Source: Streptomyces sennicomposti
Lineage (GTDB): Bacteria > Actinomycetota > Actinomycetes > Streptomycetales > Streptomycetaceae
Direction of reading: 5' to 3'
Assembly (NCBI RefSeq): GCF_019890635.1
Contig: NZ_JAIOAB010000047.1
Span: 1-55,808, forward strand
DNA: 55,808 nucleotides
Shown: one piece after another, positions 44,053-52,672 of the stretch
Layout of the letters: each line of letters begins with the position of its first letter
Numbering within the stretch: the first letter of the stretch is position 1
Notes under the pieces: generated by a model
The model's database searches: none
The model's input: the letters and a program-made list of their open reading frames with translations, nothing else
What the model was told of the DNA's origin: nothing
Position numbers and translations under genes: made by a program

Positions 44053-45315
44053 TCAGGACGCGGCCTCGTCCTCCGTCTCCTCGGCGGGCGGCGCGACCGG
44101 CTCGGCGGCCCTGCGGTCCATCACGGAAAGCGCCCGCTGGGCCACCGGGTGGTTGCGGACCAGTTCGCCGAGCGAGGTCGAGCCCTGGGTGATGTCCTTG
44201 AACGCCTTCCAGGCGGGGCGGAACCCGGTCAGGGCGGCGTGGAAGAGGCCGGGGCGGCGCTCGAAGACCGCGAGCATCCGCTTGCCGACGGCCATCTCGA
44301 CGCCGAGCCCCGCCTTGATCGCGAACGCGTAGTTCAGGGCCTGGCGCCGGGCGTCGACCGCGTCGTGCGACTCGGCGATCCGCACCGCCCACTCCCCCGC
44401 GAGCCGGCCCGAGCGCAGCGCGAACGAGATGCCCTCGCGCGTCCACGGCTCCAGCATCCCGGCCGCGTCGCCGCACACCAGCACCCGCCCGCGCGACAGC
44501 GGCGAGTCCTCGGCGCGGCAGCGGGTCAGATGCCCGGAGGAGATGCTCGGCTCGAAGCCGGCCAGGCCGAGGCGGGCGATGAAGTCCTCCAAGTACCGCT
44601 TGGTAGCGGCGCCTTCGCCGCGGGCCGAGATCACGCCGACGGTCAGCGTGTCGTCCTTCGGGAACACCCAGCCGTAACTGCCCGGAATCGGCCCCCAGTC
44701 GATGAGCACCCGCCCGCGCCAGTCCTCGGCGACGGTCTCGGGCACCGGGATCTCCGCCTCCAGACCGAGGTCCACCTGGTCCAGCTTCACGCCGACGTGG
44801 GCGCCTATCCGGCTGGCGCTGCCGTCGGCGCCGACGACCGCCCGCGCGAGGACGGTCTCGCCGCCCTGGAGGACCACGGCGACCGTGCGCCGGTCCGGCA
44901 CCGCCGAGCCGTGCTGCTCGACCCGGGTCACGGTGGCGCCGGTGCGCAGTTCGGCACCGGCCTTCTGCGCGTGCTCGACGAGCTGCTGGTCGAACTCGGG
45001 CCGGTTGATCAGGCCGAACAGCATCTGCCGGGAGCGGCGGGTGCGGGTGAAGCGGCCGTTGTTCGAGAAGGTCACCGCGTGCACACGGTCCTTGAACGGC
45101 AGTTCGAAGCCGGGCGGCAGCGAGTCGCGGGACGGGCCGATGATGCCACCGCCGCACGTCTTGTAGCGCGGCAGTTCCGCCTTCTCCAGCAGCAGCACGC
45201 GCCGTCCCGCGACCGCCGCCGCGTAGGCGGCCGAGGCCCCCGCCGGTCCCGCGCCCACCACGACGACGTCCCACACCTGCCGCACGTCGTCTGCCGAAGA
45301 GTTGTCGCTGCTCAC
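44053..45315 (-). CDS. Geranylgeranyl-reductase-family FAD oxidoreductase
   Basis: This 420-residue flavoprotein has an N-terminal dinucleotide-binding motif (WDVVVVGAGPAGASAAYAAA) and the conserved PRYKTCGGGI. A second FAD contact is at RGRVLVCGDAAGMLEPWTRE. The family reduces isoprenoid double bonds, for example on menaquinone or lipid chains. A C-terminal region of about 60 residues is acidic and proline-rich. GTG 45315 is chosen. It diverges from the M20 peptidase gene. Confidence 0.9.
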   Translation of the reverse strand: MSSDNSSADDVRQVWDVVVVGAGPAGASAAYAAAVAGRRVLLLEKAELPRYKTCGGGIIGPSRDSLPPGFELPFKDRVHAVTFSNNGRFTRTRRSRQMLFGLINRPEFDQQLVEHAQKAGAELRTGATVTRVEQHGSAVPDRRTVAVVLQGGETVLARAVVGADGSASRIGAHVGVKLDQVDLGLEAEIPVPETVAEDWRGRVLIDWGPIPGSYGWVFPKDDTLTVGVISARGEGAATKRYLEDFIARLGLAGFEPSISSGHLTRCRAEDSPLSRGRVLVCGDAAGMLEPWTREGISFALRSGRLAGEWAVRIAESHDAVDARRQALNYAFAIKAGLGVEMAVGKRMLAVFERRPGLFHAALTGFRPAWKAFKDITQGSTSLGELVRNHPVAQRALSVMDRRAAEPVAPPAEETEDEAAS

Positions 45316-45529
45316 GATGGTCTACCGCTCCAGATCAAGCCGGCTGCCGCTGCTGTCTCCCGCATCCTACGGCGGTCGGCGACCAGGTCCTCTGTGGGAG
45401 GATCGGCAGCGTGGGCGCCCCGGCCGCCGCACGGCGCCCGCACCCACCCGATCATCCGGAAACAGAAGTACCCGAAGTACCGCCGAAGGTACTCACGAGT
45501 GCACCATCGCACCCACAAGGAGCGTGCCC

Positions 45530-46885
45530 ATGTCGTCGAATCCGGTCGCCGAGGCCGTCGCCTCCCTGCTGCCCAGGGCCAGGACGGAACTCGCCGAACT
45601 GGTGGCGTTCAAGTCGGTGGCGGACTTCGAGCAGTATCCGCGCAGCGAGAGCGAGGCCGCCGCCGACTGGATCGCCGACGCGCTGCGCGCCGAGGGCTTC
45701 ACCGACGTGGCCCTGCTCGACACCCCGGACGGCACCCAGTCGGTGTACGGCTACCTGCCCGGCCCCGAGGGCGCGAAGACCGTGCTCCTGTACGCCCACT
45801 ACGACGTGCAGCCGCCGCTGGACGAGGCCGCCTGGATCACCCCGCCGTTCGAGCTGACCGAGCGCGACGGCCGCTGGTACGGGCGCGGCTCGGCCGACTG
45901 CAAGGGCGGGGTCATCATGCACCTGCTCGCGCTGCGCGCCCTCAAGGCAGATGGCGGCATACCGGTCGCCGTCAAGATCATCGTGGAGGGCTCGGAGGAG
46001 CAGGGCACCGGCGGTCTCCAGCGCTACGCCGAGCAGCACCCCGAACTGCTCGCGGCCGACACCATCGTGATCGGCGACGCGGGCAACTTCCGCGTCGGCC
46101 TGCCCACCGTCACCTCCACGCTGCGCGGCATGCTCCTGGTCCGGGTCCAGGTCGACACCCTGGCGGGCAACCTGCACTCCGGCCAGTTCGGCGGAGCCGC
46201 CCCCGACGCGCTCGCCGCGCTGATCCGCACCCTGGACTCGCTGCGCGCCGAGGACGGCTCCACCACCGTGGACGGCCTGTCCGGCGACGCCGTCTGGTCC
46301 GGTCTGCGGTACGACGAGGCGCAGTTCCGCGCGGACGCCAAGGTGCTCGACGGGGTCGAGCTGATCGGTTCCGGCGCGGTCGCCGACCGCATCTGGGCCC
46401 GGCCGGCCGTCACCGTGCTCGGCATCGACTGCCCGCCGGTCGTCGGCGCGACCCCGTCCGTGCAGGCCGGGGCGCGCGCCCTGGTCAACCTGCGGGTGCC
46501 GCCGGGCGTCGAGACCGGCGAGGCGGCCAAGCTGCTCCAGGCCCATCTGGAAGCGCACACGCCGTGGGGCGCGCGGGTGAGCACCGAGGTGGTCGGACAG
46601 GGCGAGGCCTTCCGCGCCGACACCGGCAGCCCCGCGTACCGGGCGATGGCCGACGCGATGGCCGCCGCCTACCCCGGCGAGGAGATGCAGTACGCCGGCC
46701 AGGGCGGCTCCATCCCGCTGTGCAACACCCTCGCCTCGCTCTACCCGGAGGCGGAGATCCTGCTGATCGGCCTGAGCGAGCCCGAGGCACAGATCCACGC
46801 CGTCAACGAGAGCGTCTCCCCCGAGGAACTGGAGCGGATGTCGGTCGCGGAGGCCCTGTTCCTGCGCAACTACGCGGCGAGCTGA
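45530..46885 (+). CDS. M20-family dipeptidase
   Basis: This 451-residue metallopeptidase has the dinuclear zinc ligands: His in LLYAHYDVQPP, bridging Asp in GRGSADCKGG, catalytic Glu-Glu in VEGSEEQGTGG, Asp in IVIGDAGN and a final His in AQIHAVNESV. The dimerisation domain (LRGMLLVRVQVDTLAGNLHS) is intact. It cleaves dipeptides in the cytosol. ATG 45530 has AAGGAG seven bases upstream. The upstream spacer contains three GAAGTACC/GAAGGTAC-like repeats. Confidence 0.93.
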   Translation: MSSNPVAEAVASLLPRARTELAELVAFKSVADFEQYPRSESEAAADWIADALRAEGFTDVALLDTPDGTQSVYGYLPGPEGAKTVLLYAHYDVQPPLDEAAWITPPFELTERDGRWYGRGSADCKGGVIMHLLALRALKADGGIPVAVKIIVEGSEEQGTGGLQRYAEQHPELLAADTIVIGDAGNFRVGLPTVTSTLRGMLLVRVQVDTLAGNLHSGQFGGAAPDALAALIRTLDSLRAEDGSTTVDGLSGDAVWSGLRYDEAQFRADAKVLDGVELIGSGAVADRIWARPAVTVLGIDCPPVVGATPSVQAGARALVNLRVPPGVETGEAAKLLQAHLEAHTPWGARVSTEVVGQGEAFRADTGSPAYRAMADAMAAAYPGEEMQYAGQGGSIPLCNTLASLYPEAEILLIGLSEPEAQIHAVNESVSPEELERMSVAEALFLRNYAAS

Positions 46886-47586
46886 GCCGCGATGGCGGGC
46901 GGCGGGCGGCGCACCCGAACCGCTGCCCGCCGTGGAGGCGGCGCGTCGGGGAGGCGGCGCGGCGGGGGTTCGCCCGGTCCTCAGCCGCGGTGCGCCCGCC
47001 ACGCCTACTGCGCCGGGGGCACCGCCGGTCGGCCGTCGGGGTGGCACGGCTTCGCAGCTCCACCACCGGCGGTCACCGTCGGTTTCGCCGACGGGGCGGC
47101 ACGACTTCCTCGGCTCTGCCGAAGGCGTCAGGCGCAGCGCGCGCCTGGCGTCGCCGCCGGGCACATCCGCTCCTGGGGTCACGTCAGGCGCACCGCCCGC
47201 TCCGGCCGGTGCCACCGGGGACTGCGCAGGCCCCGCCGACGGGACCGGCACGCCGCCGGTTGCGCCGCCGGCGCGGCACGACCCCGTCGGCCCGCCGAAG
47301 GACTTCGCCGGCTCCCACCGAAGGCGCCGGGCGCGGCGCGCGACCGCCGCGGACGCCGGGCCCACCCGCCCGCTCCGCCGTCGGCGCGGCGTACGCAGCG
47401 TCCCTTCCGGCGTGGGCGCCGGTCGCCGGTCGCCTCGCCGGGGCCGGCGCGGCGGCATCGGGCCCACCGGCCGTTGCGCCGTCGGCGGCCCCACCGGCCG
47501 CTTGTCCGTTCGGCAGGCCCACGGGCCGTTCTGCCGTCGGCAGAGGGTCCTCGCACCGGGCGGGGGGACCTGCCTACGGTCGGGGC
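46886..47586. repeat. 700-base gene-free spacer with degenerate repeats
   Basis: No reading frame here shows convincing coding character. GGCACGACTTC, GGCACGACCCC and GGCACGGCTTC recur, as do GCCGTCGGC-like blocks. Three units of about 28 bp beginning CCCACCGGCCG start at 47463, 47490 and 47518. The end carries TACGGT at 47575-47580, six bases before ATG 47587. The long spacer between two same-strand genes is unusual for this window. Confidence 0.6.
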
Positions 47587-48303
47587 ATGGACATCGTGGA
47601 GATCCTTCCCCGGCTGCATCTGCTGCGCTTCGCCGTCGGTCAGGCCTACCTCTGGCGCGACGGCGACGAGCTGACCCTCGTGGACTCCGGGCCGCGCGGC
47701 GCGGGCGCGCCGGTGGTCGAGGCGATCACCTCGCTCGGCGGTGATCCGGCGCGGCTGCGGCGGATCGTGCTGACGCACTTCCACGAGGACCACGCGGACG
47801 GGGCGGGCGAACTGGCGGCGGCGACCGGCGCGGAGGTGCTGGCGCACCGGCTGGACGCGCCGGTGGTCCTCGGTGAACTGCCCGGCCCGCCCCCGGTGTT
47901 CGAGGACTGGGAACGCCCCCTGCACGCGGCGGCGGCCGCCCGGCTGCCGCACGGAAAGCCGGTCCGTCCGGCCGAGGTCACCGGGCTGTCCGGCGGCGAC
48001 ACGGTGGATTTCGGCGGCGGCGCCCGCGTCCTTCACGTCCCGGGTCACACGCACGGCAGCATCGCCCTGCATCTCCCGCGGCACGGTGTGCTGTTCACCG
48101 GCGACACGGTCGCCGCCTCGCCGGTGGACGGCGCGGTCATGCCGGGCGTGTTCAACCTCGACCGGTCCGAGACCCTCGCGTCCTTCCACCGGCTCGCCGC
48201 GCTCGACACCGAGGTGGCCTGCTTCGGCCACGGCGACCCGGTGACCGCACGGGCCGGGGCCGTCCTGCGTGAGTCGGCGCAGCGGCATCCGGTACGGGGC
48301 TGA
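47587..48303 (+). CDS. MBL-fold metallo-hydrolase
   Basis: This 238-residue protein has THFHEDHADG (His64, His66, Asp68, His69), His in HVPGHTHGS, Asp in LFTGDTV and His in CFGHGDPV, a complete metallo-beta-lactamase-fold site. Related proteins hydrolyse thioesters, lactones or nucleotides; the substrate is unknown. ATG 47587 is six bases after TACGGT, a leaderless-type start. Longer in-frame extensions into the repeat region are rejected. Confidence 0.92.
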   Translation: MDIVEILPRLHLLRFAVGQAYLWRDGDELTLVDSGPRGAGAPVVEAITSLGGDPARLRRIVLTHFHEDHADGAGELAAATGAEVLAHRLDAPVVLGELPGPPPVFEDWERPLHAAAAARLPHGKPVRPAEVTGLSGGDTVDFGGGARVLHVPGHTHGSIALHLPRHGVLFTGDTVAASPVDGAVMPGVFNLDRSETLASFHRLAALDTEVACFGHGDPVTARAGAVLRESAQRHPVRG

Positions 48304-48400
48304 GCGTGCGGGGCTGGGCGTACGGGGTTGAGCGGAACGCGCCGGAGGCGTACCCGCCCCGCCGGTACCGCACCGGCCGCACGCACCGCACGGCGCCGGC

Positions 48401-49444
48401 TCAGCCGACCGGCACCCCCGCCTCCAGGTAGAGCGCCGCGCCGCGTTCGCGGGCCCGCAGCGCCCAGCGCAGACGTTCGTAGCGGACGGGCGGCAGCAGG
48501 GTCGCGGCCTCCCGTTCGGTGACGAAACGGCAGTCGCGCAGTTCGGGGCCGGGCAGCAGCAGCCGTCCGGCCGCCTCGGAGTCCAGCCGGCCGCCGTCGA
48601 ACAGCAGCCGCAGTCCGCCGTAGCCGGGCGGCCGGGGCGACTCCCAGTCCACGACCAGCAGCCGCGGCACCTCCGCCAGCTGTATCCCGGTCTCCTCGGC
48701 GACCTCGCGGATGCCGGCGCGGGCCGGGGCCTCGCCGGGCTCCACGACCCCGCCGGGGAACTCCCAGCCGGGCTTGTAGGTGGGATCGACCAGCAGCACC
48801 CGGTCCCGCTCGTCGAAGAGCAGCACCCCGGAGGCGACGGTCTCCGCGGTGGGCTCCGGGGTCTGCACGATGTCGCAGGCCGGGACGGTCCCGCTGCCGA
48901 CCGCCTCGGCGATGCGGACGGCCGTCTCGTACGGGGTCAGGGCGCTGGTGTCGACGACATGGGCGTCGGCGGTGAGCCAGGCGGCGAGGGCGGTGCGGTA
49001 GGGCTCGATGTGGTCGTAGGACCACTGGCGTATGCGCAGTTCTCCGTCGGGGAGGTCGGGCGGGACCTCGCGGCCGGCTATCCGCTCACGCAGGATCGTT
49101 TCGGCCGGGGCGAGGAGGATGTGCTGGACTCCGATGCGGCGGGCGGCGAGGCCGCCGAAGATCTCGTCGCGGTACTCCTGGCGCAGCAGGGTCATGGGCA
49201 CCACGAGGGTGCCGCCGAGTTCGGCGAGCATGGCCGCCGCCGTGTCGATGACCAGCCGCCGCCAGATCGGCAGGTCCTGGAAGTCGCCGGCTTCGGCGAG
49301 GTGCTTGGGCGGCAGCAGGTGTGCGAGTGCGCCGCCGATGACCTCGGGGTCGAAGAGCGTGCTGTTCGGGATCAGCTCGATCAGTTCCCGTGCGGTGGTG
49401 GTCTTTCCCGCACCGAACGTGCCGTTGATCCAGACGACGGTCAC
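48401..49444 (-). CDS. TmrB-like P-loop protein fused to NUDIX hydrolase
   Basis: This 347-residue protein has two domains. Residues 1-175 are a P-loop NTPase with TVVWINGTFGAGKTTTAREL, TLFDPEVIGGAL and TLVVPMTLLRQEY, which closely resembles the tunicamycin-resistance protein TmrB. Residues 200-340 are a NUDIX domain (GWEFPGGVVEPGEAPARAGI continuing REVAEETG, an intact box). GTG 49444 follows GAGGGGGA. The joint role is unknown; the kinase-like half may bind or modify a nucleotide sugar or antibiotic and the NUDIX half cleaves a diphosphate. Confidence 0.88.
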   Translation of the reverse strand: MTVVWINGTFGAGKTTTARELIELIPNSTLFDPEVIGGALAHLLPPKHLAEAGDFQDLPIWRRLVIDTAAAMLAELGGTLVVPMTLLRQEYRDEIFGGLAARRIGVQHILLAPAETILRERIAGREVPPDLPDGELRIRQWSYDHIEPYRTALAAWLTADAHVVDTSALTPYETAVRIAEAVGSGTVPACDIVQTPEPTAETVASGVLLFDERDRVLLVDPTYKPGWEFPGGVVEPGEAPARAGIREVAEETGIQLAEVPRLLVVDWESPRPPGYGGLRLLFDGGRLDSEAAGRLLLPGPELRDCRFVTEREAATLLPPVRYERLRWALRARERGAALYLEAGVPVG

Positions 49445-49530
49445 TGGTCCCCCTCTTCTGTTGGCCCCCTGTGGCTTGCCCGCTCCACCCTGCCACGGAA
49501 ACCAGCCCCAGTTGAGGCCGCACACGAGAA

Positions 49531-49566
49531 GGCGCCGACGCCCCCGGGGGAAGGGGCGCCGGCGCC
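49531..49566 (-). terminator. Hairpin terminator after the small secreted protein gene
   Basis: GGCGCCGACGCCCC (49531-49544) pairs with GGGGCGCCGGCGCC (49553-49566) over 14 positions with one mismatch. It lies between the stop at 49594 and the next start at 49444. Confidence 0.65.
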
Positions 49567-49593
49567 GCGTCCGCGGACCGCCGCTCGGCCGGC

Positions 49594-49788
49594 TCAGCCG
49601 TTCTCGGCCGGGGCCGAGCGGTCCCCGGCGGGGCTGTCGTGGTCCACGGAGAGGTCCAGGGCGCCCACGGCGTCCTTGGCCCTGGCGTCGTCGGCCGCGG
49701 GGTGCCCGGTGGCGTGCGACGGGGAGACGGCGGCGACCACGAAGCCGGTGGCGAGGGAGGCGAGGGCGAGCATGCTGCGCTTCTTCAT
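49594..49788 (-). CDS. Small secreted peptide (64 residues)
   Basis: MKKRSMLALASLATGFVVAA is a signal peptide, with a likely cleavage after SHA at about residue 26 (VSPSHA, then TGHPAADD). The mature part of about 38 residues is acidic and hydrophilic (AKDAVGALDLSVDHDSPAGD). There are no cysteines, so no lanthipeptide-like modification is expected. GAGCAGG precedes ATG 49788. A terminator follows. Confidence 0.72.
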   Translation of the reverse strand: MKKRSMLALASLATGFVVAAVSPSHATGHPAADDARAKDAVGALDLSVDHDSPAGDRSAPAENG

Positions 49789-50356
49789 GCCTGCTCAACG
49801 CCGAGCCGGGCGATGGGTAACGGCCCCCCCCGGCCGAAGCCACCGGCTCCGCCCCACGCCACCGGAGACCGCCGCCCCCCTCCCGGAACTCCGAGCGGCA
49901 CGGACGGGCGGCACCCCGGGACGGGCCCACCGCAGGGGCCGGGCGGGGTCAGGCGGCACCCCGGGACGGGTCCACCGCAGGGGCCCGCCCCGGCGACCGC
50001 CGCAGGTGCGCGGCCGCCACAAGCCGCCAGGCGGGCACGACCTCATGCAACCGCCGCCGAGCGGGTACGGTCCCGGCGATCGCCGGGCAGCACGAAAGAA
50101 CCGGGAACCCACCACCCACCGGACGGGCTCACCCCCTGGGGGCAGACGCCACCGTCACCATCCGGCACGACAACAGCCACGCCCACCAACCCCACGCCCA
50201 TGCCCGGCCCCGCCAGGGGCCAGGCCACCCCGCCAGGGGCCAGGCCACCCCGCCAGGGGCCAGGCCACCCCGCCAGGGGCCAGGCCACCCCGCCAGGGGC
50301 CAGGCCACCCCGCCCTCCGGGCGGGATCAGAAGACTCCGGCAACCCCCTTACCGCG
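49789..50356. other. Repeat-rich gene-free spacer
   Basis: This 568-base spacer holds a two-copy 45-bp tandem duplication (about 49906-49995, both copies containing GCGGCACCCCGGGACGGG) and the 20-bp array at 50211-50310. No gene is recognised. Confidence 0.6.
50211..50310. repeat. Perfect 20-bp tandem repeat, five copies
   Basis: CGCCAGGGGCCAGGCCACCC repeats five times without a mismatch at 50211-50310, followed by a partial copy. Perfect identity suggests recent expansion and length variation between strains. Confidence 0.95.
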
Positions 50357-51310
50357 TCACACCCCGGCGGCAGCCGCCTTCGCCGGGCCCGTCAGCGCGG
50401 CGGCCGCCGCGCCCACCAGGCCCGCGTCCGTGCCCATCCGGGCCGGGACGACCTTCAGGCGCTGGACGAAGGAGAGGGTGGCGTAGTCGGTCAGGGCCTT
50501 GCGGAGGGGGGCGAAGAGGACCTCCCCCGCCTTGCCCACGCCGCCGCCGACGACCGCGATGTCGATCTCGACCAGCGTCGCCGTCGCGGCGATGCCCGCG
50601 GCCAGGGCCCGCGCGGCGCGCTCGAAGGAGGCCACGGCGACCGGGTCCCCGGCGCGCGCCGCGGCGGCCACCGCGGCGGCCGAGGCGTCGCCGTCGGGGC
50701 CGGGCCGCCAGCCGTTCTCCAGCGCCCGGCGGGCGATGTTCGGCCCGCTGGCGATGCGCTCCACGCAGCCGCGCGACCCGCACGGGCACGGGTCGCCGTC
50801 CAGGTCGACGCTGATGTGTCCGATGTGCCCGGCGTTGCCCGTCGGGCCCGGGTGGAGCCGGCCGCCGAGCACGAGACCGCCGCCGACGCCGGTGGAGACC
50901 ACCATGCACAGCGCGTTGTCATGCCCTCGGGCGGCGCCCTGCCAGTGCTCGGCCGCCGTGATGGCGACCCCGTCGCCGATCAGCTCCACGGGCAGTCCCC
51001 CGATCGCCGCGCGGACCCGCTCCACCAGCGGATAGCCGCGCCAGCCGGGCACGTTGACCGGGCTGACCGTGCCGGCGGAGGCGTCCACGGGTCCGGCGCT
51101 GCCGATCCCGAGGGCCGCGACCCGCTCCCACAGCGGCGACGCCGTCAGTTCGCCGAGGACGTCCGTCACCGCGCGCATCACGGTGTCGCCGTCCTCCTGC
51201 GCGGGCGTCGCGTGCTGGGCGCGCACCAGGATGCCGCCGCGGCCGTCCACCAGGGCCGCGGCGATCTTGGTGCCGCCGATGTCGAGCGCGGCCACGAGGT
51301 CGGTGTGCAT
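50357..51310 (-). CDS. ROK-family sugar kinase
   Basis: This 317-residue protein has an N-terminal ATP loop (LVAALDIGGTKIAAALVD), VVSTGVGGGLVLGG, the zinc motif CPCGSRGCVE and GPTGNAGHIGHI. The intact loop and lack of helix-turn-helix mark a kinase, likely for glucose or N-acetylmannosamine/glucosamine. ATG 51310 has GGGGAGA upstream. It diverges from a LacI regulator, which probably controls it. Confidence 0.92.
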   Translation of the reverse strand: MHTDLVAALDIGGTKIAAALVDGRGGILVRAQHATPAQEDGDTVMRAVTDVLGELTASPLWERVAALGIGSAGPVDASAGTVSPVNVPGWRGYPLVERVRAAIGGLPVELIGDGVAITAAEHWQGAARGHDNALCMVVSTGVGGGLVLGGRLHPGPTGNAGHIGHISVDLDGDPCPCGSRGCVERIASGPNIARRALENGWRPGPDGDASAAAVAAAARAGDPVAVASFERAARALAAGIAATATLVEIDIAVVGGGVGKAGEVLFAPLRKALTDYATLSFVQRLKVVPARMGTDAGLVGAAAAALTGPAKAAAAGV

Positions 51311-51419
51311 CAGAGTCGGATCTCCCCGTCAACCATGAAGGAACCAAGAGGTGGGCGCAGTCCCGGTCGCGCGCTGGGGGACGGCGGGCCGAGTGTGCAG
51401 GGGACAGTCTCTCGCGCCG

Positions 51420-51446
51420 TTGACAACGTTGTCCAGGCTCTATGCT
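51420..51446 (+). promoter_or_regulatory. LacI-type operator and promoter
   Basis: GACAACGTTGTC at 51422-51433 is a perfect 12-bp palindrome with the central CG step typical of LacI-family sites. It overlaps a -35-like TTGACA (51420-51425). A -10-like TATGCT (51441-51446) follows at 15-bp spacing. It sits between the ROK kinase and LacI genes and fits autoregulation. Confidence 0.7.
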
Positions 51447-51521
51447 CGACGCCACATCCGTGAAACGCTTCCGGGGACCGCCCGCCGTCCCCGCGGGAAC
51501 GACAGGACAGGACGCCGTATC

Positions 51522-52595
51522 GTGCCAGAGACCGCCCGCCGGGCCGACCGCCCCGGCGACCGCCGCCCGGACCGCCGTTCAGGGAACCGTTACGGCAACC
51601 GGCCGACCATGAAGGACGTGGCGGCGCGGGCCGGGGTGGGCCTCAAGACCGTCTCCCGCGTGGTCAACGGCGAGCCCGGCGTCACCCCCGACACCGAGCG
51701 GCGGGTCCAGGAGGCCATCGAGGCGCTGGGTTTCCGCCGCAACGACAGCGCCCGGGTGCTGCGCAAGGGCCGTACGGCGAGCATCGGGCTGGTGCTGGAG
51801 GATCTGGCCGACCCGTTCTACGGTCCGCTGAGCCGCGCGGTCGAGGAGGTGGCCCGCGCGCACGGCGCCCTGCTGATCAACGGCTCCAGCGCCGAGGACC
51901 CCGACCGTGAGCAGGAACTGGCGCTGGCGCTGTGCGCGCGGCGGGTGGACGGGCTGGTGATCATCCCGGCCGGCGACGACCACCGGTATCTGGAGCCGGA
52001 GATCAGGGCGGGCGTGGCGACCGTGTTCGTGGACCGTCCGGCGGGGCGGATCGACGCCGACGTGGTGCTGTCGGACAACTTCGGCGGCGCCCGGGACGGC
52101 GTGGCGCACCTGATCGCGCACGGCCACCGCCGGATCGGCTTCATCGGCGACATGCCCCGGATCCACACGGCCGCCGAGCGGCTGCGCGGCTACCGGGCGG
52201 CCATGGAGGACGCCGGGATACCGGTCGAGGACGCGTGGATGTCCCTCGGCGGCACCGATCCGGAGCGGGTGCGCCGGGCGGCCGAGGAGATGCTGTCCGG
52301 GCCGGACCCGGTCACCGCCGTCTTCACGGGCAACAACCGGGTGACCGTCACCGTGATCCGCGTCCTGGCCGCGCTGTCCCGCCCGGTGGCGCTGGTCGGC
52401 TTCGACGACCTCGAACTCGCCGACCTGCTCCAGCCGGGCGTGACGGTGGTCGCCCAGGACGCGGCGGCCCTCGGCCGCACGGCCGCCGAGCGCCTCTTCC
52501 GCCAGCTGGACGGCACCCTGCTCGCCCCCGAGCGGATCGAGCTGCCGACCCGGCTGGTGCAGCGCGGCTCGGGCGAGATCCCGCCGTCCGGCTGA
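51522..52595 (+). CDS. LacI-family transcriptional regulator
   Basis: This 357-residue protein has a LacI helix-turn-helix (TMKDVAARAGVGLKTVSRVV) after a basic lead of about 30 residues, and a periplasmic-binding-protein-like sensor domain (GLVLEDLADPFYGPLSRAVE, VDGLVIIPAG, TAVFTGNNRVTVTVIRVLAA, VGFDDLELADLLQPGVTVVA). GTG 51522 is chosen; ATG 51609 would remove the lead. It likely represses the divergent ROK kinase in response to a sugar. Confidence 0.93.
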   Translation: MPETARRADRPGDRRPDRRSGNRYGNRPTMKDVAARAGVGLKTVSRVVNGEPGVTPDTERRVQEAIEALGFRRNDSARVLRKGRTASIGLVLEDLADPFYGPLSRAVEEVARAHGALLINGSSAEDPDREQELALALCARRVDGLVIIPAGDDHRYLEPEIRAGVATVFVDRPAGRIDADVVLSDNFGGARDGVAHLIAHGHRRIGFIGDMPRIHTAAERLRGYRAAMEDAGIPVEDAWMSLGGTDPERVRRAAEEMLSGPDPVTAVFTGNNRVTVTVIRVLAALSRPVALVGFDDLELADLLQPGVTVVAQDAAALGRTAAERLFRQLDGTLLAPERIELPTRLVQRGSGEIPPSG

Positions 52596-52632
52596 GCGGG
52601 ACCGCGGGCTCGGCACGCGCTCCGCACCCGAC

Positions 52633-52656
52633 GGGGCGCGCACGCCGTCGCGCCCC
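52633..52656. terminator. Bidirectional hairpin between convergent genes
   Basis: Perfect 8-bp arms GGGGCGCG (52633-52640) and CGCGCCCC (52649-52656) around an 8-nt loop lie in the 77-base gap between the LacI gene and the converging lyase gene. Confidence 0.6.
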
Positions 52657-52672
52657 GCCCTGCGGGCTCCGG

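Noticed and set aside
46892..47674. Open frames across the 700-base spacer, possibly N-terminal extensions of the MBL gene
   Set aside because: Low-complexity Arg/Gly/Pro sequence without motifs; the MBL protein has a natural start at 47587 with a -10 box just upstream.
49594..49788. Small secreted protein as a lanthipeptide or bacteriocin precursor
   Set aside because: It has a normal Sec signal, no cysteines, and no modification enzymes nearby.
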